From assembly GCF_013426205.1 (NCBI RefSeq), contig NC_089422.1:5146001-5210000 (forward strand): a stretch of 64,000 nt of DNA. Direction: 5' to 3'. Positions 44,919 through 55,483 of this stretch are shown here, in pieces. A model generated the notes under the pieces. The model ran no database searches. It was not told the DNA's origin and saw nothing but the letters and a program-made list of their open reading frames with translations. How positions within the stretch are numbered: position 1 is the first letter of the stretch; each line of letters begins with the position of its first letter. This stretch comes from Metarhizium brunneum. Taxonomy: Eukaryota; Ascomycota; Sordariomycetes; Hypocreales; Clavicipitaceae. A program made the translations under genes and the position numbers.

Positions 44919-46935
44919 AATGGGAATGAATTAGTAAACTAAGCAATCGCGTTGCTATCCAGGTGTTCCTCACAGCTTCCATAGCCAACCAAATATGAAT
45001 GATCTAATTCAATGAAACTCTGCAGTTGAATTATCTCCAGAGAGCAGGGAAGCCGGCGAAGTAATACATTGGCAGTCTCATTAGTTGGGTACGCCCGTTC
45101 CGCCAGGCCGACGGCGACCAGGAAGCCTGCCTAATGTATTGGAGACCGGTAATTCTCATTTTCGTAGTCAACGAACGTATCACCATTGATATATAACTAG
45201 TACATGGTAACTATAGAGATAACAAAGCCATGGTCCCTGTGGCCATGTCTCTTATTCGTTTTTCGCCCCGGACGGGCTAAAAAGATGATTAATACGCCCG
45301 TCAATGAACAAGCTTTATTATCTTTATCCTACAACTACAAGCGCGGTGCCCCAGTCTTGTTCAAGTTTTCATGTACTACTTCCTTGAAGCTGTTGATTGA
45401 CTTGCACATAAACACGCGACCTCATTCCCATAATTGACTCAGGCTTGTCCTCCTCGGGGCAGCATAAAGCTAACCGTGGCTTGCTCAACATTGAGCATGG
45501 TAATATCGTGGCAACTAACGTTGCTTGTCTCGCCATATTTGTTCAACACCAAAAGAAGAATCTTCCGCTGAGGCATATCTAGATCAAAGACGGCTGTTCT
45601 GCTTACGGTTTGCAAGGCCACCTTGGTTACACGAGAGGAGGGAGACTGCCAAAGGCTTCTGCGGCATTCTATTTCTACTTTTTGAGCCAAAACCCTGCCC
45701 AATAACGAGAGCATTCATGCACCGCGGTGGGTTCTCGGAGCCTTTACCCGGCTACCCCTACGTTGAAACTTGACACAAAGAGTATGCTTCATGCAAGTCC
45801 TTGGACTCGTGCTTCATGTTGTGGATGTAGTAAATGCTACGTCGCACCATATCCATGCTGCTAAGGTAATTTACAACTGGAGCATGTGTTTGCCTCTTTA
45901 CAGCCGTTGTTAGTGGCAGGTCTGTCGAAAGCCTAGTGCCCCTTTGTACTTGGTGAATTATGCATGAACTCGTTAATCAACTGTTTTTGGTGTTGCCCAC
46001 GAGAACCGGTGTGAAGGGTGAGATTGTTTACTGCTGCAAATATATGTAGTATAACATGACTATCATTGCTTCCTCGGAGAAATCCAATTTCCTCCTGCAG
46101 CCACAAGCCTCGTATGTCTGGTTGACGCCCAATATCGCCGAGGGACATCTGTTTGTTTTGGAGAAGAGTATGCGTTTTATCGCGTCACAGCATTCGAGAC
46201 GTTGGTCCTGCAATATTTCCCAACACCTTGCTCGCACAGAAGCTCCCCGCTTCGGTCTTTGGTGCCATCGATACGGGCACAAACAAACGCCTAATGCTGC
46301 TACTCCCCAACGTTGCACATGACACCGGGCCTGGTCGTGCATCCCCGAAGTTCCACTGCCGAGTAGTACAAATTCAATTCTCTTCACAACTTAGACCGCT
46401 GCTATAATTAGTTCTTTATAGCCTCTCCAGGTGGGAGCGGACGTGTCTATGGGACGGGGAGGGTGGTTGAGAATTTGAGGTCTATTACACTACTTGACGC
46501 ATCATCGAGACAAAGTTCGGCCAGAACGAAAAGCTCTATGCAGTGCTCCGTACATGTAAAGAAGACAGAAGGATTCAGGTTGTATAAAAGAGCGAAGCTT
46601 GCTCAATTTGTTTCGTGCCTCCGGACTGTGTCACTTGTCTCGTTTTACTTCTGAGCAGAGAAGGTCAACGTCGACGAAGCTGCTCCGTAGATTAGGAAGA
46701 CCAGCAGTGTTGATGGGCTACATACACAAAAGTTTCTGGCAATTTGACTGCAAGCATGGAGGAATCAAATCTAAGGCTAGGCAACGATCTTGAAGAAAGC
46801 CCTACAGCACAACGACGGTCTTCTACGCCCCTTGTCTCCCCTCAACATAGCACTCGGGTAGCATCATGAACTCAAAGTGAGAGGTGTCTCCAGCCAGGCT
46901 TGTTGAACAGTGCAGAGAAACTGGCAAGGGCCAAC

Positions 46936-47391
46936 ATGAGTGCTGAAACATTGATCCAACCTGAGAATGCACTACCGGAAGGGGCGCTGCGGGCTCCTGG
47001 GACGCTGGTGACGATTCTTGCGAGCACTTTCCTACCGGCTTCGCTGGCAGTAGGGTGCCTCAGCATGAATACCCGTTTCGCAAAGCTTGGTGGTATGTTA
47101 TTTGATTTGCTGGGTGTCATCGTCTTGATCGGCGGGTTCGCCGTTGTGTCGGTTGCCGTGATCCGGATCTGGATTCGTGCGCGCTCTCATGGGCCATGGA
47201 AGACGAAAACACAGCGCGCCAGATCGGTCAAATCCAAGGCGCGAGTGTGGATCATCGTCTCCTGTCTCTATCTGTTGGTCACGGCATCATTCTTGATCAT
47301 CATATTGGGTAATTACCTCGTGGGTGGTGTTACGCTTGGTGTAACGGCAGCTGTGTCTTTGGTTGGCTTTGCTTTATATCTCCTTCGTTAG
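46936..47391 (+). CDS. Orphan four-span membrane protein, 151 residues
   Basis: Single exon from the ATG at 46936. By eye there are four hydrophobic spans: about residues 24-42 (VTILASTFLPASLAVGCL), 50-78 (FDLLGVIVLIGGFAVVSVAV), 101-124 (VWIIVSCLYLLVTASFLIII) and 125-151 (VGGVTLGVTAAVSLVGFALY). The loop between spans 2 and 3 is strongly basic (RARSHGPWKTKTQRARSVKSK), so by the positive-inside rule it faces the cytosol, with both ends on the same side (inference). No family recognised. It stands alone in a gene-poor stretch. Confidence 0.55.
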   Translation: MSAETLIQPENALPEGALRAPGTLVTILASTFLPASLAVGCLSMNTRFAKLGGMLFDLLGVIVLIGGFAVVSVAVIRIWIRARSHGPWKTKTQRARSVKSKARVWIIVSCLYLLVTASFLIIILGNYLVGGVTLGVTAAVSLVGFALYLLR

Positions 47392-48446
47392 GCTCCAACT
47401 TTTGAAAGCTCCTCTCGGGCGCCGTGCCTGTTTCTGATGACAGCAGGGCTCTCACAGTATAGCTAAGATTGACATGTGCTGGCAGAAAACTCGAACAAGC
47501 TGTCTTGTGAGTCTAAGCTCCAAGCCTGGTGATAGTCATTATCATATCCCTTGGTCCCCCAAGGAACGCAATAGAGCAGAAACATATGCTTCCTAGTAGT
47601 CAAGAACAGTCTTGGCCGTTGGGGAAACCGAATGAGAGTCGTGATGTAGGGAAACTTCAAAAAGTTTCATCAGACAACCGTCGTAGAAGCCCGGGCTTCG
47701 CACCAGAGTTACCGTGTAAGCTGAGCAAATAATATGCTACCTAATTAAGCTCCTACCTCACAGGGCGATCAATTTCCTAGATTTGTGATTAATATTTGAT
47801 CTCTGCACGACGGAATACTCGCAATTAAGTTCCGAATCACAATGAAGGGGTCCTTACTCGCTTGCCATGCCACAACAGCGCATGTCAAAGTCACTCCCAT
47901 CGCTCTCAGCTTCACCATGAGTCAGCTCAAGGATGGAGAAAAGATGACTTCCCATATGATTCGATGACGCCACACCCGTCAAAGACAGGTGCCAAACCTC
48001 AGATCGAGGCCATTTTGACAAGGCACCGTGAGCCAAGCAGTGACATTTCCAATTCCGTTTGACCCAGATTCCACGGCCCTAGGCCACAAGGGAAAAAAAA
48101 CTGGCTGCAATCACCATGATGGCAATTCCGCCCTGCACAACAAGACCAAAGCGACAAATAAAATAAAATCGACGTTCCCGCATCTGCATCTCCCGCCGGC
48201 CACAGGGAGTGTATAGCTAGCAGTCAGGGCGGCCCCACGCACAGCCGCGCAGCAAACTCCCATTGGTCCGCAGGCAGGACACCCAGAATCCCCATCAAGC
48301 TCACCCAAAGCCGCCAGATCTCCTGAGTCGCGTCCAAGCAACGACACCACGTCTTCCATCAAACCGCACCCTCGCACTACCACCACCACCACTACACGCT
48401 CCTTAACTTTACGAGTCTGGTCGTTTCGCCCGCCTGCGTCTCAACA
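47392..48446. other. Intergenic region upstream of DPM2
   Basis: About 1 kb of 3' region of the orphan membrane gene and DPM2 promoter. No coding sequence or RNA gene is supported. Confidence 0.6.
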
Positions 48447-48854
48447 ATGGTACCCCCCCACCCGCTCAATCGCAACTCTCGCCCCGTCCTCCAGCCATGC
48501 TAACAATGCCAGATCGACAAACTAGTCGGCCTCGCCATGCTCGTGGCTTCGTCCGTCATATTCCTCTACTACACGATATGGACTCTTCTCATGGTACGTC
48601 TCCCCCGCGGAACCTCTCTTTTTTTTCCATTGGCGCAAAACACGTCTAATTTGCCGTCTGCAACACAGCCCTTTGTCGACAAGGACCACCCTCTCCAGGA
48701 CTTCTTCCTCCATCGCAAGTGGGCGATCCGCATCCCCGTCATCCTCATCCTTCTCGGTTCCGCGGTTGTAGGCTCGTTCTTGGGATTGGTCATGATTAGA
48801 AGTAATAGGAAGAAGGCGGCAAAGGCCAAGGCCGCTGCCAAGAAGAAGAACTAA
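48447..48854 (+). CDS. DPM2: Dolichol-phosphate mannose synthase regulatory subunit DPM2
   Basis: Small ER membrane subunit that stabilises dolichol-phosphate mannose synthase for GPI anchors and N- and O-mannosylation. Three coding exons: 48447-48449 (the ATG alone), 48513-48593 and 48669-48854; introns are 63 bp (branch GCTAAC) and 75 bp. The product has 89 residues: IDKLVGLAMLVASSVIFLYY (first span), TIWTLLMPFVDKDHPLQDFF, then WAIRIPVILILLGSAVVGSF (second span) and a Lys-rich tail ending AAAKKKN, a possible dilysine-type ER retrieval signal. The second intron has a length divisible by three and no stop, so retention would insert 25 residues. An annotation that ignores the ATG-only exon would start at an internal Met and lose the conserved start. 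Confidence 0.9.
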
Positions 48855-49375
48855 GAATCGGTGTTGTCGAAACATAGTGACAACACCAGTGCTCTGATGG
48901 AGGAAAACGCGCTCTCCCTAAACAACCCGGCATTGCTGTTCGAATATTGGGGTTTGTGGCTAGTTAATAATTCGGCTTGCGCCGTCAGCATGAAGAAATA
49001 AATAAAAATGAATAATGATACAACACTCTATTATCGCAGACTATATATACATGTGTACCAATGAATGCCGATTCAAAGGGCATCTTTATTTATATATCTC
49101 TTTATTTGTTGGGTGCTCGCAGGGAGCCATGAAGGGGAGTGCTAAAGCCAATTATGCCCAGAAACATCAGCGAAGCGAACGGAGCAACAACTCGAACCAG
49201 TCCAGCTAACACAGAAGCAGGAACAGACAAGCAAAACTCCAACTAACCAACATCATACGTGTTTGCCACATTCTTGGAGTGAGTCAACGATTGGCACCCC
49301 TCACTTCATCTAATATTCCAAATGCCTGGCCCAAACGCTTCTCGTCCTGCCAACGCGGACACCTCCCCGCAACAC
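48855..49375. other. 3' region between convergent DPM2 and BCAS3-like genes
   Basis: AT-rich sequence between two convergent genes. No gene recognised. Confidence 0.6.
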
Positions 49376-52300
49376 CTACACTCGCTGATCCGCAAAGTCG
49401 AGAACCTCGCAGTCGTCTTCAAAGAACCCATCCTCGTCGCCGTCACCTTGGCGAGCGCCGCGTCGACGTCTCGTCGTCACCACGATAGATTCTGAACCTT
49501 CATACTGCATAACTCTTTCCATTGCAGACTGAGGCAAAGCCATGTGATCATCAGGTCCAATGTAATCATCTTCATTCGCCGTCGCAAGCCCCAAGTCTAT
49601 CTTCACACAAGGAATGTCTTGACCAAATGCCCATGCAGACGCATTGCCCTTCATAGCATCGAAATTCTGCTTGTTTTTCCTCTTGTTGGGCTTGCCATCC
49701 AAACCCACATTTGCCAAAAGAGCAGCGGTAGAATCTATGCGCCTATATTCGCAAAGGGCAACCCGCCGATCAGTATGGAAAGGCTGATATGGTGCGCTTG
49801 ATTCTATCTCCGCCTGTGGAATTGTAGAGTCCATGCCATGTCGAGGAGCAGTCGCAACGTGGGGCGGTTTAAGAGTCATTGTGTTTCCTGCCTCCATCTC
49901 GGCTTCTGAGAGTTCAAGATACTCATCTGCAGCTCCAAGCTCAATGATCTGACGAACAATTGGTGCGACAATGTCGTCTGGGAGAAGCGGGACCCTCATA
50001 TCCTTATACTTGTTTGCCCGAGATATTCTCTTTCCCGGAACCGATGAAGATGTTCTTGTGCTGCATGGAAACACTCGTATCAGGCCACCTCCAATGGAGA
50101 ATAATGATTGAGATCGTCGATTCCTCAACCACGAAACACAAGCCGGAGACGGTAGAATGGCGCTTGGTGGCAGACAAACACGATTCTCTCCAGTATGGCG
50201 AAGCTGGTTGATAGCTGTTCCGGTCTTTCCCAAAGAGTGAGTAATGCTGGCCGCAATCACCCGCCCACCCTGAGCTGCAGAATCCCTAAGTATATTTCCC
50301 GCAGATGGCGAAACCGTGTTATTGCTTCCACGACGTGAGCGTGAGACGAATGGCTTTGCCGCTTGGTACGCTGCTCCGAGTGCACCAGAGGCCATTGAGA
50401 CAGCTGAGCTTGATCCATCGGAAGCTTCAGGGCCGCCTTTTTGTGGTATCCTACGGCGTCGTGGAGGTGGCCACATGAAAGAACTGAATGGCATATCCAG
50501 CAAATGGACTGTTCCCCTCTCCGTAACCATAGCTAATCGGTCGCCGTGAGGCTCAGACCAGGCAACCTCGACAATTCTGGCTACCGTCATCCGTGAGAAC
50601 TGCGCAATTTGTCGGACCTGAGGCCCAACGGTTTCGTTCTGGGCCAAGGTTGTCTGCAGCGGCGAGGAGTTTGTATGTTGAATACGCAAAAGATCCCACA
50701 CAGTCTGAACATCGCCCTTGATGCTAGCAGTGAAAAGTGCCAACGATGAAGGTGAGAAGGAAACAAAGCTGCACCCGAGCGGAGTCGCAAATGTAGTAAG
50801 AGGATGAACTGTTGCAGATAACGGGAGCTTTTCCACATCCACTATAGAGACAAGCCCCGGGTCTTTTACTGTTGCTGGGGTTGAGGTCCCATGAGTAGGT
50901 GGGAACTGTGATGGATCTGTTTGTTGTGCACGCGATCCCGTCCATTGCGCAGGAGGTGATCTAGGCTGTTGTTGTTGAGAAGTCGGTGGCTGATTCCAAT
51001 ACGAATTCCAAGCCTGCAAGCCTTGCTGCCCTACCCATTTCATCCCTGATATCAGCTCCTGGGTCGTTTCCCGCATGAACTTATTCATCATGCTGTCTGA
51101 AATGGGCAGATCAAGAGCTGAAGAGACTGCAGGGAGGTGAGGTGGTGCCATGGACGAAATTCCAGGAGCACGGCCCAGCGTAGGCACCGGTAAGTGTGCT
51201 CTAAGAGACGCTTGAGACGAAGGATTTGACGGGCAGTAGGCTATCAATCTTCCATTCATTGCGAAGATTGGTGCTTGTGGGCTAGATCGTCGGGGAGAAG
51301 AGGAAGAACCTTTCTTATCAGTGTCTGCTGCTGCTTCTGCTCGTTGACCTTGCTGAATTGTAGTCCACAGCTTTCCAGCGCAAGCAAACATGTGACCATT
51401 CTGCAGCTCAAGCAACTGCCTGTATATCCAACATTCGCCTGTAACACCGGAGCCCACAGCAATAGTGCCGTCATCAGCTTTGATATTGAACGCCCCGCTA
51501 GGAGTAGGAGGTTGGAATAGAGGACTAGACAGAGAGACCTCCATATTGATAGGTACTCTCTGCGTCTGGAGCAGAACATCGACAAGTCTGTTTGTCTTGA
51601 GAGAGTAGACTTCTACTGCGGTTTGGTAGAACTGAATCGGCGGTGCTGCTCTTGTCGATGGACCCTCCGACGGGGCATAACCTGGTCGAGGACTTGCGCT
51701 GCGGTCCGAGGTTTCACGCGATGTGGTTTCTTGTCGACAACCCGCATCCGTTGGCCGTGTAGGTAGTACCGGTCCATGTACTACCACTGCCACAAGCGGA
51801 AAGAAGGACGAGTTCTGGCCAGTGATGGTCCATGGGAGGATTTTGGCATGATGCACTCCACCACGCAACCCTTTCAAACTCGCAACAAGCTCAACTCCCC
51901 TTTTGTTTACGGCATAAACCTGCAGTCCACCTTCATAGCCCGCCAAGACCACCTTTTGCGTCTGGGAGGATAATCCCGGCTCGGACGGTAGCCTATCAAA
52001 CCCGAAAAATAGTCCACGATCACCAGCTTTCATGCCGGATTGAGGCGTAACGGTGAGGTCCAAGTCCTGAGCGCCGTAAAAATGTGGTTGGGGCTGATGG
52101 GGTAGGGGTGGGTGAGGACTTGCGGCCTGCGAAGGGTTGTACTGCGAGTAAAGCGAGCTTCGTCGATACGCGGCACTGGATCGCGGGGGAGTGGCGGCGA
52201 AGTGATAATGGGTGTCTGACTGAAGGCTAAGAGGTCGCCGACCGTGATTTGGCGGGGAAGGCGATGCCGGAGATGGACTCATGAATGGGCGCTGGGTGGT

Positions 52301-52899
52301 AGCCCAGCCGTTGTGCAGTCTGGCGGCTTCTTCATAAGAAGAAGGCTGGGTTGGCGGGGATTCGCTGGTGAGGTTGATCAAGTTGCCAGGCGAACCAGCC
52401 ATGATGGTCTTGGCCCACTCTGTTGTCATACTAGGAGCAGTATTTGGGGAGGCTGAGATAGTAGACAAAGCGTCAAGCATCGGCGACGCAACGACGGGGT
52501 TTCCATCATCGGGAGAGGTCGAGGGCTTGATCTCTGGGGTATTGGCAGGAGGAGACGAAGTGTCGGAGGCCGTACTCTTGTTGGAAGCAGCGTTGCCGTC
52601 CCCCTGAGTAATGTTGCTATAATGATTGCTCCTGTTGGTGACGATGGGATGCAACAGTCAGCCAGACGGCTCAGATGATGGGTCACAGGGAAGGAGCTAC
52701 TCACGAGAGCTTAGCGGCAGCCTGCTTTGTCACCGCTGCAGATATTCCACCGTTTTCTTTGGCATGTTTCTTGTTCTTGCCTATGGCGAAGAGTCAGTCA
52801 GCTATTGATTCGCCTCAGATGCCAAACCTCATCCGATATTATGCAAGGACAACGACAACTGCCGAGGATCTAGGAATGCGGTGATGACATACTGGGCAT
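49376..52899 (-). CDS. BCAS3-like WD40 protein
   Basis: Three coding exons: 52899-52893 (seven bases, ATGCCCA), 52780-52705 and 52631-49376. Introns are 112 and 73 bp; the product has 1,112 residues. The joined start reads MPSKNKKHAKENGGISAAVT. Residues 30-200 are Ser/Pro-rich. From about 215 a WD40 propeller with BCAS3 features follows: KVVLAGYEGGLQVYAVNKRG, HHAKILPW, AVEVYSLKTNRLVDVLLQTQ, LGCSFVSFSPSSLALFTASI and WSEPHGDRLAMVTERGTVHL. A conserved C-terminal part contains YKDMRVPLLPDDIVAPIVRQ and AYQPFHTDRRVALCEYRR-like sequence. Animal BCAS3 binds phosphoinositides and joins PHAF1 at the autophagic membrane; a similar role here is inference. Confidence 0.85.
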
Positions 52900-54503
52900 T
52901 CGGCCGGTGTTGGCCCAGGACGTGAGACAGTCTCCCGCTCCGCGAGAAGGCCGAAAGGCAGGAATAACCAGAAAGTCGAACCCCGGATACGGCAAAGTAT
53001 GAAATATACACCAACTTTCAATAGCAGATCGATGATGACCAAAAGTCGCGTCGAGGTTTGCAGATGCAACGATAGAGGGGTACGTATGGAGGGGTTGTTG
53101 TTATCAGTGATCGGGAAGACGCGGCCCAGCCACGGTCCGTTAATATGGGGAAAAGGAATCGTCTATGGACACAAAGATGAGTTGTTCAAGGAAAGAGACT
53201 CGGTGCACGTTAAAATGAAGGACAGGAATCGTCGTCGTCGAGGTCGTCGTCAATATGGTACCTAGGATATGAGTACTAGGAAAGGGAGATTGATGGGAGC
53301 AGAGGAAAAGCTCCGGCGGACGGCGAACGAGTCACCTAAACCACCCACGACACAGCTTGCATCCAGCTCCGTGCGACGAGACAAGGGAGTGAACGTGAGC
53401 AGCAGCAAGGCACGGCGCCGTCACAGCCAGCCATCTTTGGCCGTCCAGGTCCGGGTCTATCCACTCCATCGCGTCCCCAGGCAATCGTACAGGGGATGGG
53501 ACAATGTGCTAAGCCCAGCTGAGGGGGAAGGGTTGACGACAAGCGTGGAGGGTGGAGTCATCAGGCGGACGCGGGACTCACTGGGTCATGTTGGAACCAA
53601 ACCCCGTGGGTAAGCCCAGGCTCTGCTGACGGATGAGCAGTTTCTCGGGCTCAGAACTTTGACGGAGGGAGCGGAGGGCTGATCTTGTGCGACACAGTCG
53701 TTCCCGTGGTCTTGAGCGGTGTCGGAGGATAATCCGCTGCGAGTTATGAGATCACCATGATGGAAGCGTACTATCCAGAGGCCCCTCAGCAAAGCGAGCA
53801 TCTGCAGGCGGGCGGCAACGGCGCAAGCCTCCCAAATCGAGACGTTAAAGTTTATATTACCAACGAATATTATGTCCGTTCCCTCAAGGTCTTGTACTTG
53901 GTACAGTAACTACCAGGGCGTATCTATTAGCAATGCCAAGATGACACGTACGCGGTACAGTGAAGATAGCGTTCCTGCAATCGGGCTCACAGCTTTGGCA
54001 GGCTTTGATCACGGCGGCCGTCACCATTCGCTCACCAGTGACGTGCCCGATCTCAATCCGGACTGGCCAGCATGAACTGCGTCTTGCTTCTAACGCGCTT
54101 CTGGGGGCACACCCCCTTCTCCGCAACCAGCATGCGGCTTACGAAGAGCGATTGAAACGCCACCACATGATGGTTTGCTCGCCGTGACAGTGGGTCAGGT
54201 GAGCGCTGCCTCCTACGCCATGATACAAGACACGTAGCCACGTTATTCCAAAACGCCGCGAGGAGGCGACTTAGCTCGAGGGTTTGGCTCGGAGTGCGGG
54301 TAGAAAGAGGTATTGTGCCGAAGACTATGGGGTGCACAACGTCAAATGCAAGGCACAGATATGTGGCGAACTTGTTGCGCTCAATCAATGAACCGCTGTT
54401 CGAGACGCAACATATGCGGACAACGGTGAGCACTTGGTCACATGAGGGCATAGACGACAAGCCGCTTTGTCGTAGGCTTCATAGCCGCTCGGGGCGTCTT
54501 CAC
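52900..54503. other. Intergenic region, 1.6 kb
   Basis: Upstream region of the BCAS3-like gene, with a CGTCGTCGTCGAGGTCGTCGT-like trinucleotide patch near 53230-53252 and TAC palindromes near 53258-53280. No gene recognised. Confidence 0.5.
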
Positions 54504-55080
54504 CTACTTTTGCAGCTAGACCCGATAATGTGCAAACTTGCACTCCTCTTTCTCTCCTGTCTTATCCTTCTTCAAAACCGCATGTCCAGCCCATGGAATA
54601 ACTAGAGACTGGCCGTCTTTGGTTTGTAGCGTCACCTCGCCAAACAGCATAAGCTCGCACTCTTGGTCTTCAGATTCCAGGTCCTGAAAACTCGCCGGAA
54701 ACACCTTCACCACCGAATGCCTGCGTTCTTGAACCGTAGTCCACATTTTACTTCGAAGCTCTCGGATTTCTGTTACTCATGGTAGTTAGTTGCGGCCATC
54801 CATCCCAGTTGCGCACCGGGAGCCAAACAAAGAACCAGATACAGAAATCAGCATACCCTGTTCGCCCCTTCCTCTATCATTGCCCATGGTGACCTACCTG
54901 TGCATCCTTCGTGAACTGACTTACCCACAACTCATTCCCGTCCGGTCTATCCGATACCCTGTAGAAGTTGGTGATGAAGGTCCTGATCTCAGGATCGGGC
55001 AGGTTGCCATGCCATGGTGGGGATAAATAGGCACATAACCCTGTTGAGCTGTCCGGTCATTGCGAGCGATCAACTCAACT
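54504..55080 (-). pseudogene. SnoaL-like (NTF2-fold) small protein, disrupted
   Basis: Fragments in order match a small SnoaL-type protein, but in shifting frames: YVPIYPHHG, then NLPDPEIRTFITNFYRVSDR and WVSQFTKDAQ one frame over, then MGNDRGRGEQ. A normal 87-bp phase-1 intron follows (54856-54770), then EIRELRSKMWTTVQERRHSV and LVIPWAGHAVLK. Each frame change falls exactly at a short tandem duplication: CATGG twice (55007-55016) and AGGT twice (54892-54899, minus strand). Near the end a TAG at 54518-54516 stands where this family has Trp, three codons before a second TAG. No start codon was found upstream. I read it as a recent pseudogene; assembly error is the alternative. Confidence 0.6.
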
Positions 55081-55483
55081 AGAAAAACAAGGAGAACAAA
55101 GCAGACTTGTACCAGTATTGTCGAGGTGTCTTCACATGATGGCAGGTTGTTATCGTCGGCGGTTGAAGTGTGGAGACGATCTGGACCTTCACATGCGGGC
55201 AAACGTGGGAGCGACTAACGCAGACTAACTCGCTACGTTGCGAATCTGCAACCTTTCTCCACAACCGGCAGTTATCAAACGATATGCTCATGATGGCACT
55301 ACACTAGTACTAGTAGCTCCATTCTCTGCCGTCCTAACTATCAATCCCAGTCGTCGCCAACATATATCATCCTGTTATTAAAAGAAAAAAGAGAGAGAAA
55401 GGAAAAAAATCGCAAGAAATTGCCTAATGTAGCCGTGTCCGAGACTCCTTGCCGTAAACGCCAGTCTCGCCCTTGTCATGATA

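Larger units (their letters stand above)
43734..46935. other. Gene-poor interval, 3.2 kb
   Basis: Upstream region of CWC22 followed by mostly non-coding DNA. The only coding-like stretch is at 44541-44918 (separate entry). An imperfect short inverted repeat lies at about 45062-45143. No RNA gene was recognised. Confidence 0.5.

Noticed and set aside
54892..54922. A 31-base intron that would remove the frameshift in the SnoaL-like gene
   Set aside because: Far below the 52-base minimum seen here, and it would delete conserved coding residues.
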